The notes below the pieces were generated by a model. The model saw only the letters and a program-made list of their open reading frames with translations, searched no databases and was not told the origin of the DNA. This document shows positions 1 to 64,000 of a stretch of 64,000 nucleotides of DNA, in pieces. The stretch is from Amorphochlora amoebiformis (taxonomy: Eukaryota; Cercozoa; Chlorarachniophyceae): NCBI GenBank assembly GCA_054601695.1, contig BAAHQB010000108.1, forward strand, positions 124,001 to 188,000. Direction: 5' to 3'. Made by a program: the position numbers and the translations under genes. Every line of letters starts with the position of its first letter. Position 1 is the first letter of the stretch.

Positions 1-87
1 ACATTTAGGCTTTCAGGATATATGTAACCCAAACTCGACATGCTAGCATCTGTTCGATGCATACAGAATACAGAGACACACAAACAT

Positions 88-126
<39 letters not shown>

Positions 127-127
127 G

Positions 128-178
<51 letters not shown>

Positions 179-336
179 TATATATATACATATATATACT
201 TGGATACATCTATACGTATCCATATAGGTTCGTTTGCAAGCTATAGGGGACCTAAAGCTCGACACGCTAACGGCTGTTCGATGCATCACTAACCCTAATT
301 CAGAGGCTTCAAGGGTGGATATATATATATATATAT

Positions 337-430
<94 letters not shown>

Positions 431-431
431 A

Positions 432-525
<94 letters not shown>

Positions 526-549
526 TATGTTTATATATATATATGTAAT

Positions 550-580
<31 letters not shown>

Positions 581-945
581 GTTTGTCTGTAGCTATCTGT
601 GTATATATACATCTTATGTCTATGTGTGTGTACTTTGGCGTTTATCCGAGAGATTGTAGGATATATATGAATTGTATACCGCGAGTAGTCAATAATGCTT
701 GGTAGAGATCCGTCAAAGTGACTACACACAGAATACTAGAACTTCGTTGAAATTCAGCAGTGTGACATAGTTTGACCTCATGCCTTGTCACCTAAACCCG
801 TTACAATCGGATAGTACCGGTTGGTATCGAATGAGGGGATCTCCAGGAATTTCCAGGATCTCTAGCGATTTCTAGCATAGCTATGGCTATGTATACTCGG
901 TCGATAGCTACGTCTCATAGAGCTTTTTGTTGTATATATCGATTA

Positions 946-990
<45 letters not shown>

Positions 991-1072
991 CATACACATA
1001 TATATATACATTATATATATATATATACATATACATTATAAATATATACATTATATATGTATATATATATGC

Positions 1073-1106
<34 letters not shown>

Positions 1107-1652
1107 ATAATATCAGCGCGTTTTCGCATCAGTAAGGGAGATAATATCCAACCCCAACCCTAACGCAAACGAACCCCATGAGCCCCAACAACGACGTCCA
1201 ACACACACACCTCCGATTTCCACAAGGTTTTGCTCTTTCCCATCTTTATTCCTCTCTTAATCCTGAAGCCCCGTTACTACCGGGTAATACCGATTGGTAC
1301 CGCAGTCGTGTCTCTGTACATGAGTGAGAGATTGTGTTCTATTTCGAATTCTCGATGTCTGTCTTCTTGCCTGTGTGCATGTGTGAGGGTGTGTGTTTGT
1401 TAGTTTTGGCGACTATGGGTCTCTTTCTGTCTTTATATCTGTGCGTAACATCCAGACCCGAAGTATTTTTGTGTTTGAAGATATTGTGCGTATATTTAGA
1501 CTCCACTTATCTTTTTACAGATAAATATATTAATATATATAAATGTATATATATATATATTATATATATGTATAATATATTAATATATATAAATGTATAT
1601 ATATATATATTATATATTATATATATATATAGATATATATATATATATATAA
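1..1652. repeat. (TA)n microsatellite with short unique islands, no supported gene
   Basis: Dominated by (TA)n tracts (about 95-235, 320-580, 950-1110, 1540-1650). Two unique islands, about 33-75 and 255-305, are diverged copies of each other: both hold a CTCGACA-GCTA stretch followed by CTGTTCGATGCAT. The 630-930 island shares a GATCTCCA-GGAATTTCCAG stretch with the inverted-repeat element at 14.8 kb and is probably a decayed relative. A CCGTTACTACCGG-like motif at about 1270-1300 recurs near 790 and 19,395. The 1130-1540 island has no exon I can support. Upstream exons of the gene that ends at 6896 could lie here, but none shows a convincing splice pair in phase. Confidence 0.7.
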
Positions 1653-1924
1653 ATTGTTGGCGCAACGCCAGGAATCGTGTAGAATAGCCCGAGATCCACG
1701 GAGACCCACTGGAGACCCACTGGAGATCGTGTTTTAGTGAATCCCCGGAAATGCCGGATATAGTACCGGTTAATGTCAGGTAGTAACGACACGTGTAGGC
1801 CGCAACTCTGTGCTGCGCAAGTGGGTACTCCCATGAGTAAGTTATCTGTTTCCAAATGGTGCAATGAAGTACATCAGGGTGGCTTGCACTATTCCGCTGC
1901 CCCTAAGGCATTGATACGTTAACA

Positions 1925-1926
<2 letters not shown>
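1653..1926. mobile_element. Inverted-terminal-repeat (MITE-like) element, copy 1
   Basis: About 274 bp of complex sequence embedded in (TA)n. It starts ATTGTTGGCGCAACG and ends CGTTAACAAT, so the outer six bases are inverted repeats. Relatives lie at 14,759-14,988 and 27,697-27,960. The similarity to them is clearest in the first ~60 bp. It encodes no transposase, so if mobile it is non-autonomous. The TA flanks fit a TA-targeting transposon, but a target duplication cannot be told apart inside a TA tract. Confidence 0.5.
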
Positions 1927-1988
<62 letters not shown>

Positions 1989-1996
1989 AATATATT

Positions 1997-2041
<45 letters not shown>

Positions 2042-2052
2042 ACATATATATA

Positions 2053-2083
<31 letters not shown>

Positions 2084-2189
2084 GTATATACATATATATA
2101 GATATGAAGTAATATGAACACGAAGTTTTTCTAGGAGGCTATATGCATGTATATAATATATATATATATTATATATATATATATCTGTA

Positions 2190-2225
<36 letters not shown>

Positions 2226-2431
2226 CTTATATATGTATATTGATACACAGGAACATTTCTAGGAGAGTAAGACGAAAATGATGGTCTAAACAAGCATATA
2301 CACACAAGATACATATATATATATATAAAGATATATATATATATATATATATATATTATGTATATTGATACACAGGAACATTTCTAGGAGAGTAAGACCA
2401 AGGCGGTGGCCTAAACAAGCATATATACACA

Positions 2432-2503
<72 letters not shown>

Positions 2504-2580
2504 GTATACATGTGTGTATTGATACACAGGAACATTTCTAGGAGAGTAAGACGAAAGCGGTGGCCTAACAAGCACAAATA

Positions 2581-2632
<52 letters not shown>

Positions 2633-2643
2633 ATTGATCACAG

Positions 2644-6896
<4,253 letters not shown>

Positions 6897-8650
6897 TATT
6901 CGAAAAATAATGATTTATCGAAATTGTAAGCGCCTCATGGTGAGCAAGATCAATCAGTGGCGCCGCGACTAAGCCTGATACTGTCGCCACAACTGCAAGT
7001 TCTGGTGGTTGTTTGTATGGAGGCCAAGATCTAAAACCCTAGACTATACGTACGCACACACAGGCAGTGGTCATGCATCTGCAGTATCTGGAGTATGTCT
7101 AATTGTAATATTATACATATAATCTGAGTCGAGTTTATGTTATGTTGGTACATATATCCCTAGAAACAGCCACGGTACGTACGTGTCAAAAGTACGTGTG
7201 GCCTCCTGATGGCATGCTTCAGCATGCGCACTGGTACAATTATCTATTGCCATATATATATCCAACCGAGTGTCAGTCAGTGTAGACTAAAACCAGAATC
7301 TATTATGCACGATCATCTAGATGTTGCTAGTCTCTCGGATTCGCTAAGATGAACTAAACTCGAGTCGAGATGATTATAGCGGCGGTCCGGTTACTCCGGT
7401 ATACGTCTAGACGTATGCACGTCTGAACGTAACAAGCTTGATGGAGACCATCTAGATTACCATTATAAATCTAGTAAATATCCAGTAGAGGCCGACGATA
7501 GTACGCATGTAATGTAATTTTAATGTTGAATACGTACGTACATGTACGATAATTCAAGTTATATTTTGAATTAGTTAAATTTGTTTTATACACACGCATA
7601 GATATATATCTGACTCTAAGATCATCGATCATGGTTATCGATGAATATAAGGCTTGCCGGCAGGTCTAATACTTATATGTACGGTACAACACTTTTTAAC
7701 AGCAAGCACGTGTACATGTATACCTAGATACGTACGTATGCGTATCATGACATATATCTAGATATGAGGGTCTAGAGGGTGTGCAAGCGCACGCGCACGC
7801 GCAGAGCTTTAGATAATATAGACGTACGTACGTACGTAGTCTAGTTACTACGTTCTAGAGGATTTCGTGGATAAACAAGATTGATCCGAGCTTGAGCGCG
7901 CGCGCGCGCTAGCTAGGTTGCGTATCATATTACTGTATTACAATAGCACCACCCGCTGATCTGAAAATCTAGATATCTGGGATATATGTAATATCTATAT
8001 TCTCTAGTAAGTACTAGAAGTAGTAGTTACTAGAGCTGCTCAAGCCAACAACTCTAGAACTAGCATCTGATCATGAATCCGCTGTCACGGTACATGCTCG
8101 GATATCATCTACTAGATCTAGTAGATCTAGGATGTAACTAAGTTAAGCATTGATCTAGTTGCTACACTTAACTTGCGGCAAGCTTTCATTGGGTATAATC
8201 TAGACAACGATTACAGTCTAGACTTGTTATCAATCACTAGTGCCTAGATGTGCGACCAATATAACAAACATTACCAAGGATATATCGGTGGTGGCGTTTG
8301 CGGCTGCTGGCCTCAACTCTATTAGTCCTGCCTTGCCGTGGAAAGGGTCTGACCTCAGTGAATTAATCGAATAATTCGCAATTCATGTATCTAGGGACAA
8401 CATTCCGAGTTCGCTTTGCAATACTCTAGACGTTAACAGCACGCTTCGCTGTACACGAAATCAGAGGAATGAAATACGGCAGACATATTAGACACATTAG
8501 GGTAATCTAGGTAAAAAAGGTCCGAGTGGAGTCTAGAGGTGTTAAAAAAGCGAATGAAGCATAGTTATCCATTGGTATGTATTTAAAAATGTATACATAC
8601 ATCTACCGTTGCAGCTAGAATAAAGTACGTGTGCAATTATGCATATTCCA
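6897..8650. other. CTAG- and ACGTACGT-rich intergenic spacer
   Basis: Complex sequence without TA microsatellite and without a supportable ORF. It is packed with CTAG, TCTAGA, CTAGATCTAG and ACGTACGT self-complementary words, plus a GCGCGCGCGC run near 7900 and GCACGCGCACGCGC near 7790. It lies between the stop of the + strand gene (6896) and the end of the - strand transporter gene. The same word style recurs only at 30.83-31.45 and 41.3-41.9 kb, also between genes. No promoter or polyadenylation signal is asserted. Confidence 0.75.
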
Positions 8651-9305
8651 GATATATATAAATATATATATATATATATAAACTTAGGTTAATGAATCAG
8701 AATTGATTCTTGTGAAGAGAATGATTGATATTCCAGTATTCTCACACAAGTGTCTAAGAACTGAAAAAAGAATAACCTGAACATATTTTTTTTTTATTTC
8801 TGTTTCGCTAATGTTCTCCTGTGTAGTAGTATTAGGTAGAGACTGCAACATGGAGAAAAGGGAGAGAACTTGAGAGAAATGATATGGGTGAGGGTGGGGG
8901 AGTCCAAAATTTCAAAGATTTAGAGAAAGTTTGAGAGAGAAATTTTGAGAGCACAGAATGAGTGAATTCGAAGAGGAAGAATAGCCTTTTTCGTTTTAGT
9001 GAGAGCCTTATCCCTTAAGGGTGATCCAAGCCCTATATATATAATAAATAATATATATATATATATATATATAATATATATATATATATATTGTATAAAT
9101 TCATATATACATATATATATATGTATTTATGTGTGTATGTATATATATGTATGTATATATAATATATACACATGTAGTATATATGTTCAAGTATATAATG
9201 TTACATCAAAAACTTGTTGCTCTCTGATGCAGATACCTAAACTCATATTCATATACATATACATATATATATATATATATATATATCCTTACATATATAT
9301 ATTAT

Positions 9306-9360
<55 letters not shown>

Positions 9361-9474
9361 ATACGATGATATATACATTCGTATAGATATGACGATATAT
9401 ACATTTGTATAACCTCCATGGCTGAACTTCACACACACATATACATCTGTATTTACACACACAATAAAAACATA

Positions 9475-9530
<56 letters not shown>

Positions 9531-9545
9531 CACACAATTATGCAC
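8651..9545. other. Purine-rich spacer and TA repeats
   Basis: Between about 8820 and 8980 the + strand is strongly purine-rich (GGAGAAAAGGGAGAG-like). (TA)n follows from about 9030. A unique island at about 9190-9250 has a weak exon-like reading on the - strand (TTTAG acceptor, GATGTAAC donor), but it does not join any frame. Confidence 0.5.
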
Positions 9546-9852
9546 ATATGTACTTATATATATATATATATATAAATAAGTAAATACATGCATATATATA
9601 TATATATATATTAATAAAGGTAATTATGTGTATGTGTGTTTGTAATTCATATTATATATATATATATATATATATATAAATATATTATAATATATGTATA
9701 TATATATATATATATATACATAATATATATATATATATATGTTCATAACATATAAATTTATGTATTGTAAATGTATATGCGCATATCATTGATATATAAT
9801 ATATCAATGATATGCGCATATACATTTACAATACATAAATTTATATGATATG

Positions 9853-9927
<75 letters not shown>

Positions 9928-9964
9928 GAATTACAAACACACATACACATAATTACCTTTATTA

Positions 9965-9998
<34 letters not shown>

Positions 9999-10038
9999 AT
10001 ATGCATGTATTTACTTATTTATATATATAAGTACACTT

Positions 10039-10040
<2 letters not shown>
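9545..10040. repeat. Near-perfect ~490-bp palindrome
   Basis: The sequence reads as its own reverse complement about base 9798. The core CATTGATATAT-A-ATATATCAATG is exact. Further out, AAATGTATATGCGCATATC matches its partner, then TAAATTTATGTATTGTAAATG, TAATTATGTGTATGTGTGTTTG and AAATAAGTAAATACATGCAT, each present in inverted order on the other arm. The arms are about 245 bp with a one-base centre. I saw one substitution (GTTCATAAC versus GTTCATATC) and differing TA tract lengths. The DNA could extrude as a cruciform or fold back as a hairpin. It carries no gene. It lies just beyond the 3' end of the transporter gene. Confidence 0.9.
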
Positions 10041-10071
<31 letters not shown>

Positions 10072-10404
10072 TATATATAATTACACACTTAAATATGTAC
10101 ATATATGTGTATGTTGTACAATATTGCTTCCCTGCTTGACCTACGTTTCGGAAATAAACACACATAGATGTAATCATGTATATATATATATATATATATG
10201 TATGTGTATATATATACACACACACATATATATACACTAATGTACGAACGTATAAAAATATTTATATTTATATATATATATATATATATATTTATATTAT
10301 AATTATACATATATCAATACATGCTATATGTACATATATATATATATATATAGTACAATAAGAAATATATGCATATAATATTACCTTTCGGATTGAGCTG
10401 CTTG

Positions 10405-18696
<8,292 letters not shown>

Positions 18697-19437
18697 AAGT
18701 ACTCTTTCTTTCCGCTCAATATCTGAAAAATCATATTTTTTTTAAGAATTCCAATTTAGAGATGCATGTAAGCGAAGGATGTTGTCAGCCATTACACAGA
18801 AAGGTGTCCGTCGAGAAATCAATCGAAATAACGACAGTGAGTAGATGTCGGTTTCAAAAATTAATCCTTGATAATCATGCTCTAATAAATTGTGATAGTC
18901 TTAACGATGTTCAGTCGTTCAGTAACTTTAACTGCGGAATTTTCTCGAGGGCCTGGTATAATAATAATACAAAACAGAATAATATAATTAGATGAGGTAA
19001 TATTAATAATATGTGGAATACGAGTGGGAACTTCACAGATTACACACACATTAATTTCAAGACATAATACGCTTCCTTTCGACCTTACCCAAATTTATCT
19101 TGTAGTAGTAACTTACAGGTGATATATGTTATGCGTACACCACAAAAAGACAGCCACAATATATATCAATTAAACCACGCACAAACTCCAACTAATCCTG
19201 GCTACGTATTCCCATCCCTCTCTCCCCCTCGTTCAAAAACCAACATTTTCTCTCTTGTACCTCTCATTTCCCTTAACTTCCTTATTTCTACCATAAATCC
19301 TGTTAGTACTCGCGCATCAGCGATCTAACATCTCATAATGGCGCGGCCCCGTTCCGCTTGCAATGCCGACCTTTTAAGAAAATAGGCATAGTCCGTTACT
19401 ACCGGCTATTCTTCATTTCGACTTTTGACACGTGTAC
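18697..19437. promoter_or_regulatory. Divergent intergenic region, presumed shared promoter
   Basis: 741 bp between the ATG of the ammonium transporter (- strand, 18,696) and the ATG of the + strand gene (19,438). It lacks the TA microsatellite and telomere repeats found in introns and has ordinary AT-rich complex sequence. An open frame at 18,762-18,995 (+) has no further support and is not called. Upstream elements of both genes should be here; I recognise no specific binding site. Confidence 0.6.
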
Positions 19438-30829
<11,392 letters not shown>

Positions 30830-31456
30830 TCGCAAGACAAGTACTAGAAGTAATTACTATAATTACGAATTAATTTTCCACGGACATGCATGACAACGAC
30901 TCGCGTAATCCATCCGTTACCGTGCCGCTAGCTAGATGATTGACTTAACCTTTAATTAGTTTAACTTATGATCATAATATTCGATTCAACTAGTCAAGCC
31001 TAATCCGATTGGCAAGGTCGTAGTTTAGATATACTAGATTCTTGTTATTTTCTCTGAGTATTTTTAGACGTACTCAGCCGAGTAGGTCTAGTAGGTCTAG
31101 GACTACTAGCCTAGATCTATTAGATTACCAGTATTGTTTTTAGCTAGATCTAGTAGATTAATAATCTGATGCTAGAAAATTGCTGATTGTACTCGTAAGC
31201 TAGCTATAGGTACGGTAGTAGTTGTACTAGTTGCATGTACTAGATGTAGTGCAAGTACGGTACCAACGTTACCTAGGTTACATAGGTTACAGACTAGACA
31301 GATGGTGTCATGTTATGATTAAACATTTTACTAGTTTTACGTGATTTCTAGCAATTATAGATTTTCGTCTAGAATTTCTTGAACGCGGTTGGGTGACTAG
31401 CTCTCTCAAGTATCCCAAGATCTAGAAAATGTGCGCTTTTATATTTGACAATATTG
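30830..31456. other. CTAG-rich intergenic spacer between convergent genes
   Basis: 627 bp between the presumed stop at 30,829 (+) and the stop at 31,457 (-). No TA microsatellite. It is dense in CTAG words (CTAGTAGGTCTAG, TAGCTAGATCTAG) like the spacers at 6.9-8.6 and 41.3-41.9 kb. 3' ends of both genes are expected here. Confidence 0.7.
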
Positions 31457-40881
<9,425 letters not shown>

Positions 40882-41932
40882 CGGATACAGAGCCGTCGAC
40901 CGACGTGATCCACACGTCGGAATCCACGGAATGCAGTTTTTTTAGATATTGAGAGAGATATGTTGATATCGGGAGGTAAGATAAATGTGTGCGACTTAAT
41001 GGTTACAGACAGGCAGTAACGGACTGGATTCCGAATCCCCGGAGTCCAACTCAACCCATAGCGCTAAGTTCCTAAGTTCCGGCGGGGCAGGGAAGTATCT
41101 AATATTCTCTCATGAACACGCCAATGGAGGTTTTTTAGGTTTGGACGCAAATGGGAGGGGAGAAATCTGAACATCCAGAGAAAAGTCGTTGTAAGATGCG
41201 CCGTAGCTCGGGCATAACTCAACTCAGTCCGGTTGTGGTGGGCCATTGAAGGCTACTCTACTCTATATCTCTAGGCCCCGCCTGGCCGATGACTCGATAT
41301 GATCAATAGTCACTAAATTGGTCTTTACAGTTGACCTTTATATCATGAAACTAAGTAAATTCTGACAATTAAAAGTGCACGTCACTACTGTGCATGTATG
41401 TACAACGTCAGTTGCTCTTAAGAGTACTATGAATACCACAGTAGTAAGTACTAGTACAAGACCTAGACTAGCTAGTAGACATGTAAGCTAGGATGTAACT
41501 GGTATCATTGAATACTATACTCTAGAGATACTATATCTAACATGTAGCTATATCTCTAGCTAGATCTACAGATCTAGTCAAACTATAGTAGACAGTATCC
41601 ATTATCTAGATTATGTCAAGCTCGGTATACATATAGTTGTAGTGACATGTAGATTACTAAGATTATCGATCCGAAACTTACTTAATCTCTAGAGTCTAGG
41701 TAATTACTACAAATAACCAGACTAGAATCATAGCTGTGCATATACTACTAGTACTAGATATACTAGCTATCACTTGATACATTTCTAGATTTGTCTTAGT
41801 AACACTAGCTTTCGGATTCGCTTCGGGCTGGTACTGTAAGCCGAACTTGAGGTACCTGATTGCATATCTAGGTATACATGTATGTATGTATGTCATATAT
41901 ATATATATGTGTGTATATATGTCATATATATA

Positions 41933-41988
<56 letters not shown>

Positions 41989-42045
41989 CACATATATAGA
42001 AAACATAGATATTTAATTCATATGTATGTGTATGTAATATATATG

Positions 42046-42116
<71 letters not shown>

Positions 42117-42387
42117 TGCACATATTTAAGTATATTTTAGGCTCTATAGTTTTCTATGCCTTTTGTTGAGAACTTCTACACACACATATATATGCAAACA
42201 TATACATATGCAAATGTATACATATTTATATATGCATACACAGTCCGTATTTGTACGCCGTATATGTCATATATACGCATATTTATGTTTACATATACAT
42301 ATACTCACACACATATACATAATATACATGTATACATTTATAAATTATACGCATACACACATATGTATATATATCGTATACATATAC

Positions 42388-42426
<39 letters not shown>

Positions 42427-42704
42427 CATATTTATATACATATACACATATATACACACATTCATATATATAAATGTATGCTTATTCATGTACACACACA
42501 TATACACATATGTGTACATATATATATCTATATTGCTATATGTGCATATACACATATATATATATGTATGCATATATTTACACATACATATATACATACA
42601 TACATTAACGTATGCATATACACATTGATATGTACACATGTATCATAGCGTAAAACTGTCCTACCTTAATGTCCATACTACATTAATGGTCATTTATGAC
42701 AACA
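40882..42704. other. Intergenic region upstream of the desaturase-like gene
   Basis: Bases 40,882-41,260 are GC-richer complex sequence and probably hold the 5' UTR and promoter of the desaturase-like gene. 41,300-41,880 is dense in CTAG words and lacks microsatellite. 41,880-42,645 is (TA)n and CA/TG repeat. 42,645-42,704 is the 3' flank of the coiled-coil gene, with a CATTAATGGTCATTTATG / CATTAGTGGTCATTTATG direct duplication that partly covers the stop codon. Confidence 0.65.
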
Positions 42705-63336
<20,632 letters not shown>

Positions 63337-63339
63337 CTT

Positions 63340-63373
<34 letters not shown>

Positions 63374-63411
63374 TGTATATATATAATATATAGATATAAT
63401 ATATATATATA

Positions 63412-63486
<75 letters not shown>

Positions 63487-63567
63487 ATATAACCAGTTTG
63501 TGTACATGAACACATCTACACATTAGAATTCCAAACCTTATGCATATATCTATATATATATATATAT

Positions 63568-63610
<43 letters not shown>

Positions 63611-63615
63611 CATAC

Positions 63616-63653
<38 letters not shown>

Positions 63654-63948
63654 TATCCATCCATAAATGCATACATACAACACACATATTCCTTTTATAT
63701 ATGTGTGTTTTTACGTGAACAATTTGCTTTATATACATATGTATATTTGTGTTAGGTATACATTCTGTTTTTACATTAATATGTATATATGTGTCTATGT
63801 GTGTATACTATTTCCACGTTTACATGTTTTCGTGTGTTTATGTATAGAAATTGTTTTTGGGTTAGGTTGTATCTATGTTAGATGTATACATACTGATTTC
63901 GTATGTTGTTTGCATCTATTTGTATATATGTGCCTATGAATATGTTTG

Positions 63949-64000
<52 letters not shown>
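63337..64000. repeat. TA/CA repeats to the window end
   Basis: (TA)n to 63,660, then TG/TA-rich unique-looking sequence to 63,950, then (TA)n. I see no further exon of the coiled-coil gene here. The next upstream exon must end with one extra base to complete the split codon at 63,336. Confidence 0.7.

Noticed and set aside
18762-18995. 77-codon frame on the + strand as a small gene
   Set aside because: It lies in the divergent promoter gap, lacks homology I can recognise and has no splice or context support.

Overview
The window is eukaryotic nuclear DNA. Most of it is (TA)n microsatellite and degenerate telomere-type TTAGGG/CCCTAA array, with short islands of complex sequence. Read with GT-AG splice sites and codon phase, those islands chain into five multi-exon genes. 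The genetic code looks standard. A plant/protist-type ammonium transporter, a membrane desaturase-like enzyme and TTAGGG repeats point to a unicellular alga or other protist; the sequence alone does not fix the lineage. I see no bacterial-type genes, rRNA, tRNA or CRISPR.

Layout. (1) + strand, 2.6-6.9 kb: 3' part of an unrecognised gene, ending at TGA 6896. (2) 6.9-9.0 kb: CTAG-rich spacer, then purine-rich DNA and a ~490-bp palindrome at 9.55-10.04 kb. (3) - strand, 18,696 to 10,405: complete 12-exon ammonium transporter (AMT). (4) 18.70-19.44 kb: 741-bp gap between divergent start codons. (5) + strand, 19,438-30,829: unrecognised 13-exon gene, about 304 aa. (6) 30.83-31.46 kb: CTAG-rich spacer between convergent genes. 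(7) - strand, 40,881 to 31,457: 13-exon membrane protein of 392 aa with histidine boxes. (8) 40.9-42.7 kb: spacer, again CTAG-rich. (9) - strand, from beyond the right end of the 32nd exon (63,336) to 42,705: a coiled-coil protein built from 32 visible exons of 24-87 nt, about 7% coding.

The strongest support for the models is that every junction listed keeps an open frame. In the coiled-coil gene 31 successive junctions across all three phases are consistent, ending at one stop codon.

The striking biology is in the introns. Many start GTATATATA and end TATATAG, so the (TA)n itself supplies splice sites. Several are almost wholly telomere-type repeat. Next to many exons lie truncated copies of the same exon separated by TA tracts, often missing an acceptor, a donor or half the exon (2.2, 15.2, 22.97, 23.7, 24.4-25.8, 27.3, 28.0-28.3, 32.1, 42.9-43.1, 49.6-49.7, 55.6-56.0 kb). 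At 55.6 kb one copy seems to be in use in frame. This looks like repeat-driven exon duplication caught at several stages. Three short inverted-terminal-repeat elements (ATTGTTA...TAACAAT) sit inside TA tracts at 1.7, 14.8 and 27.7 kb.
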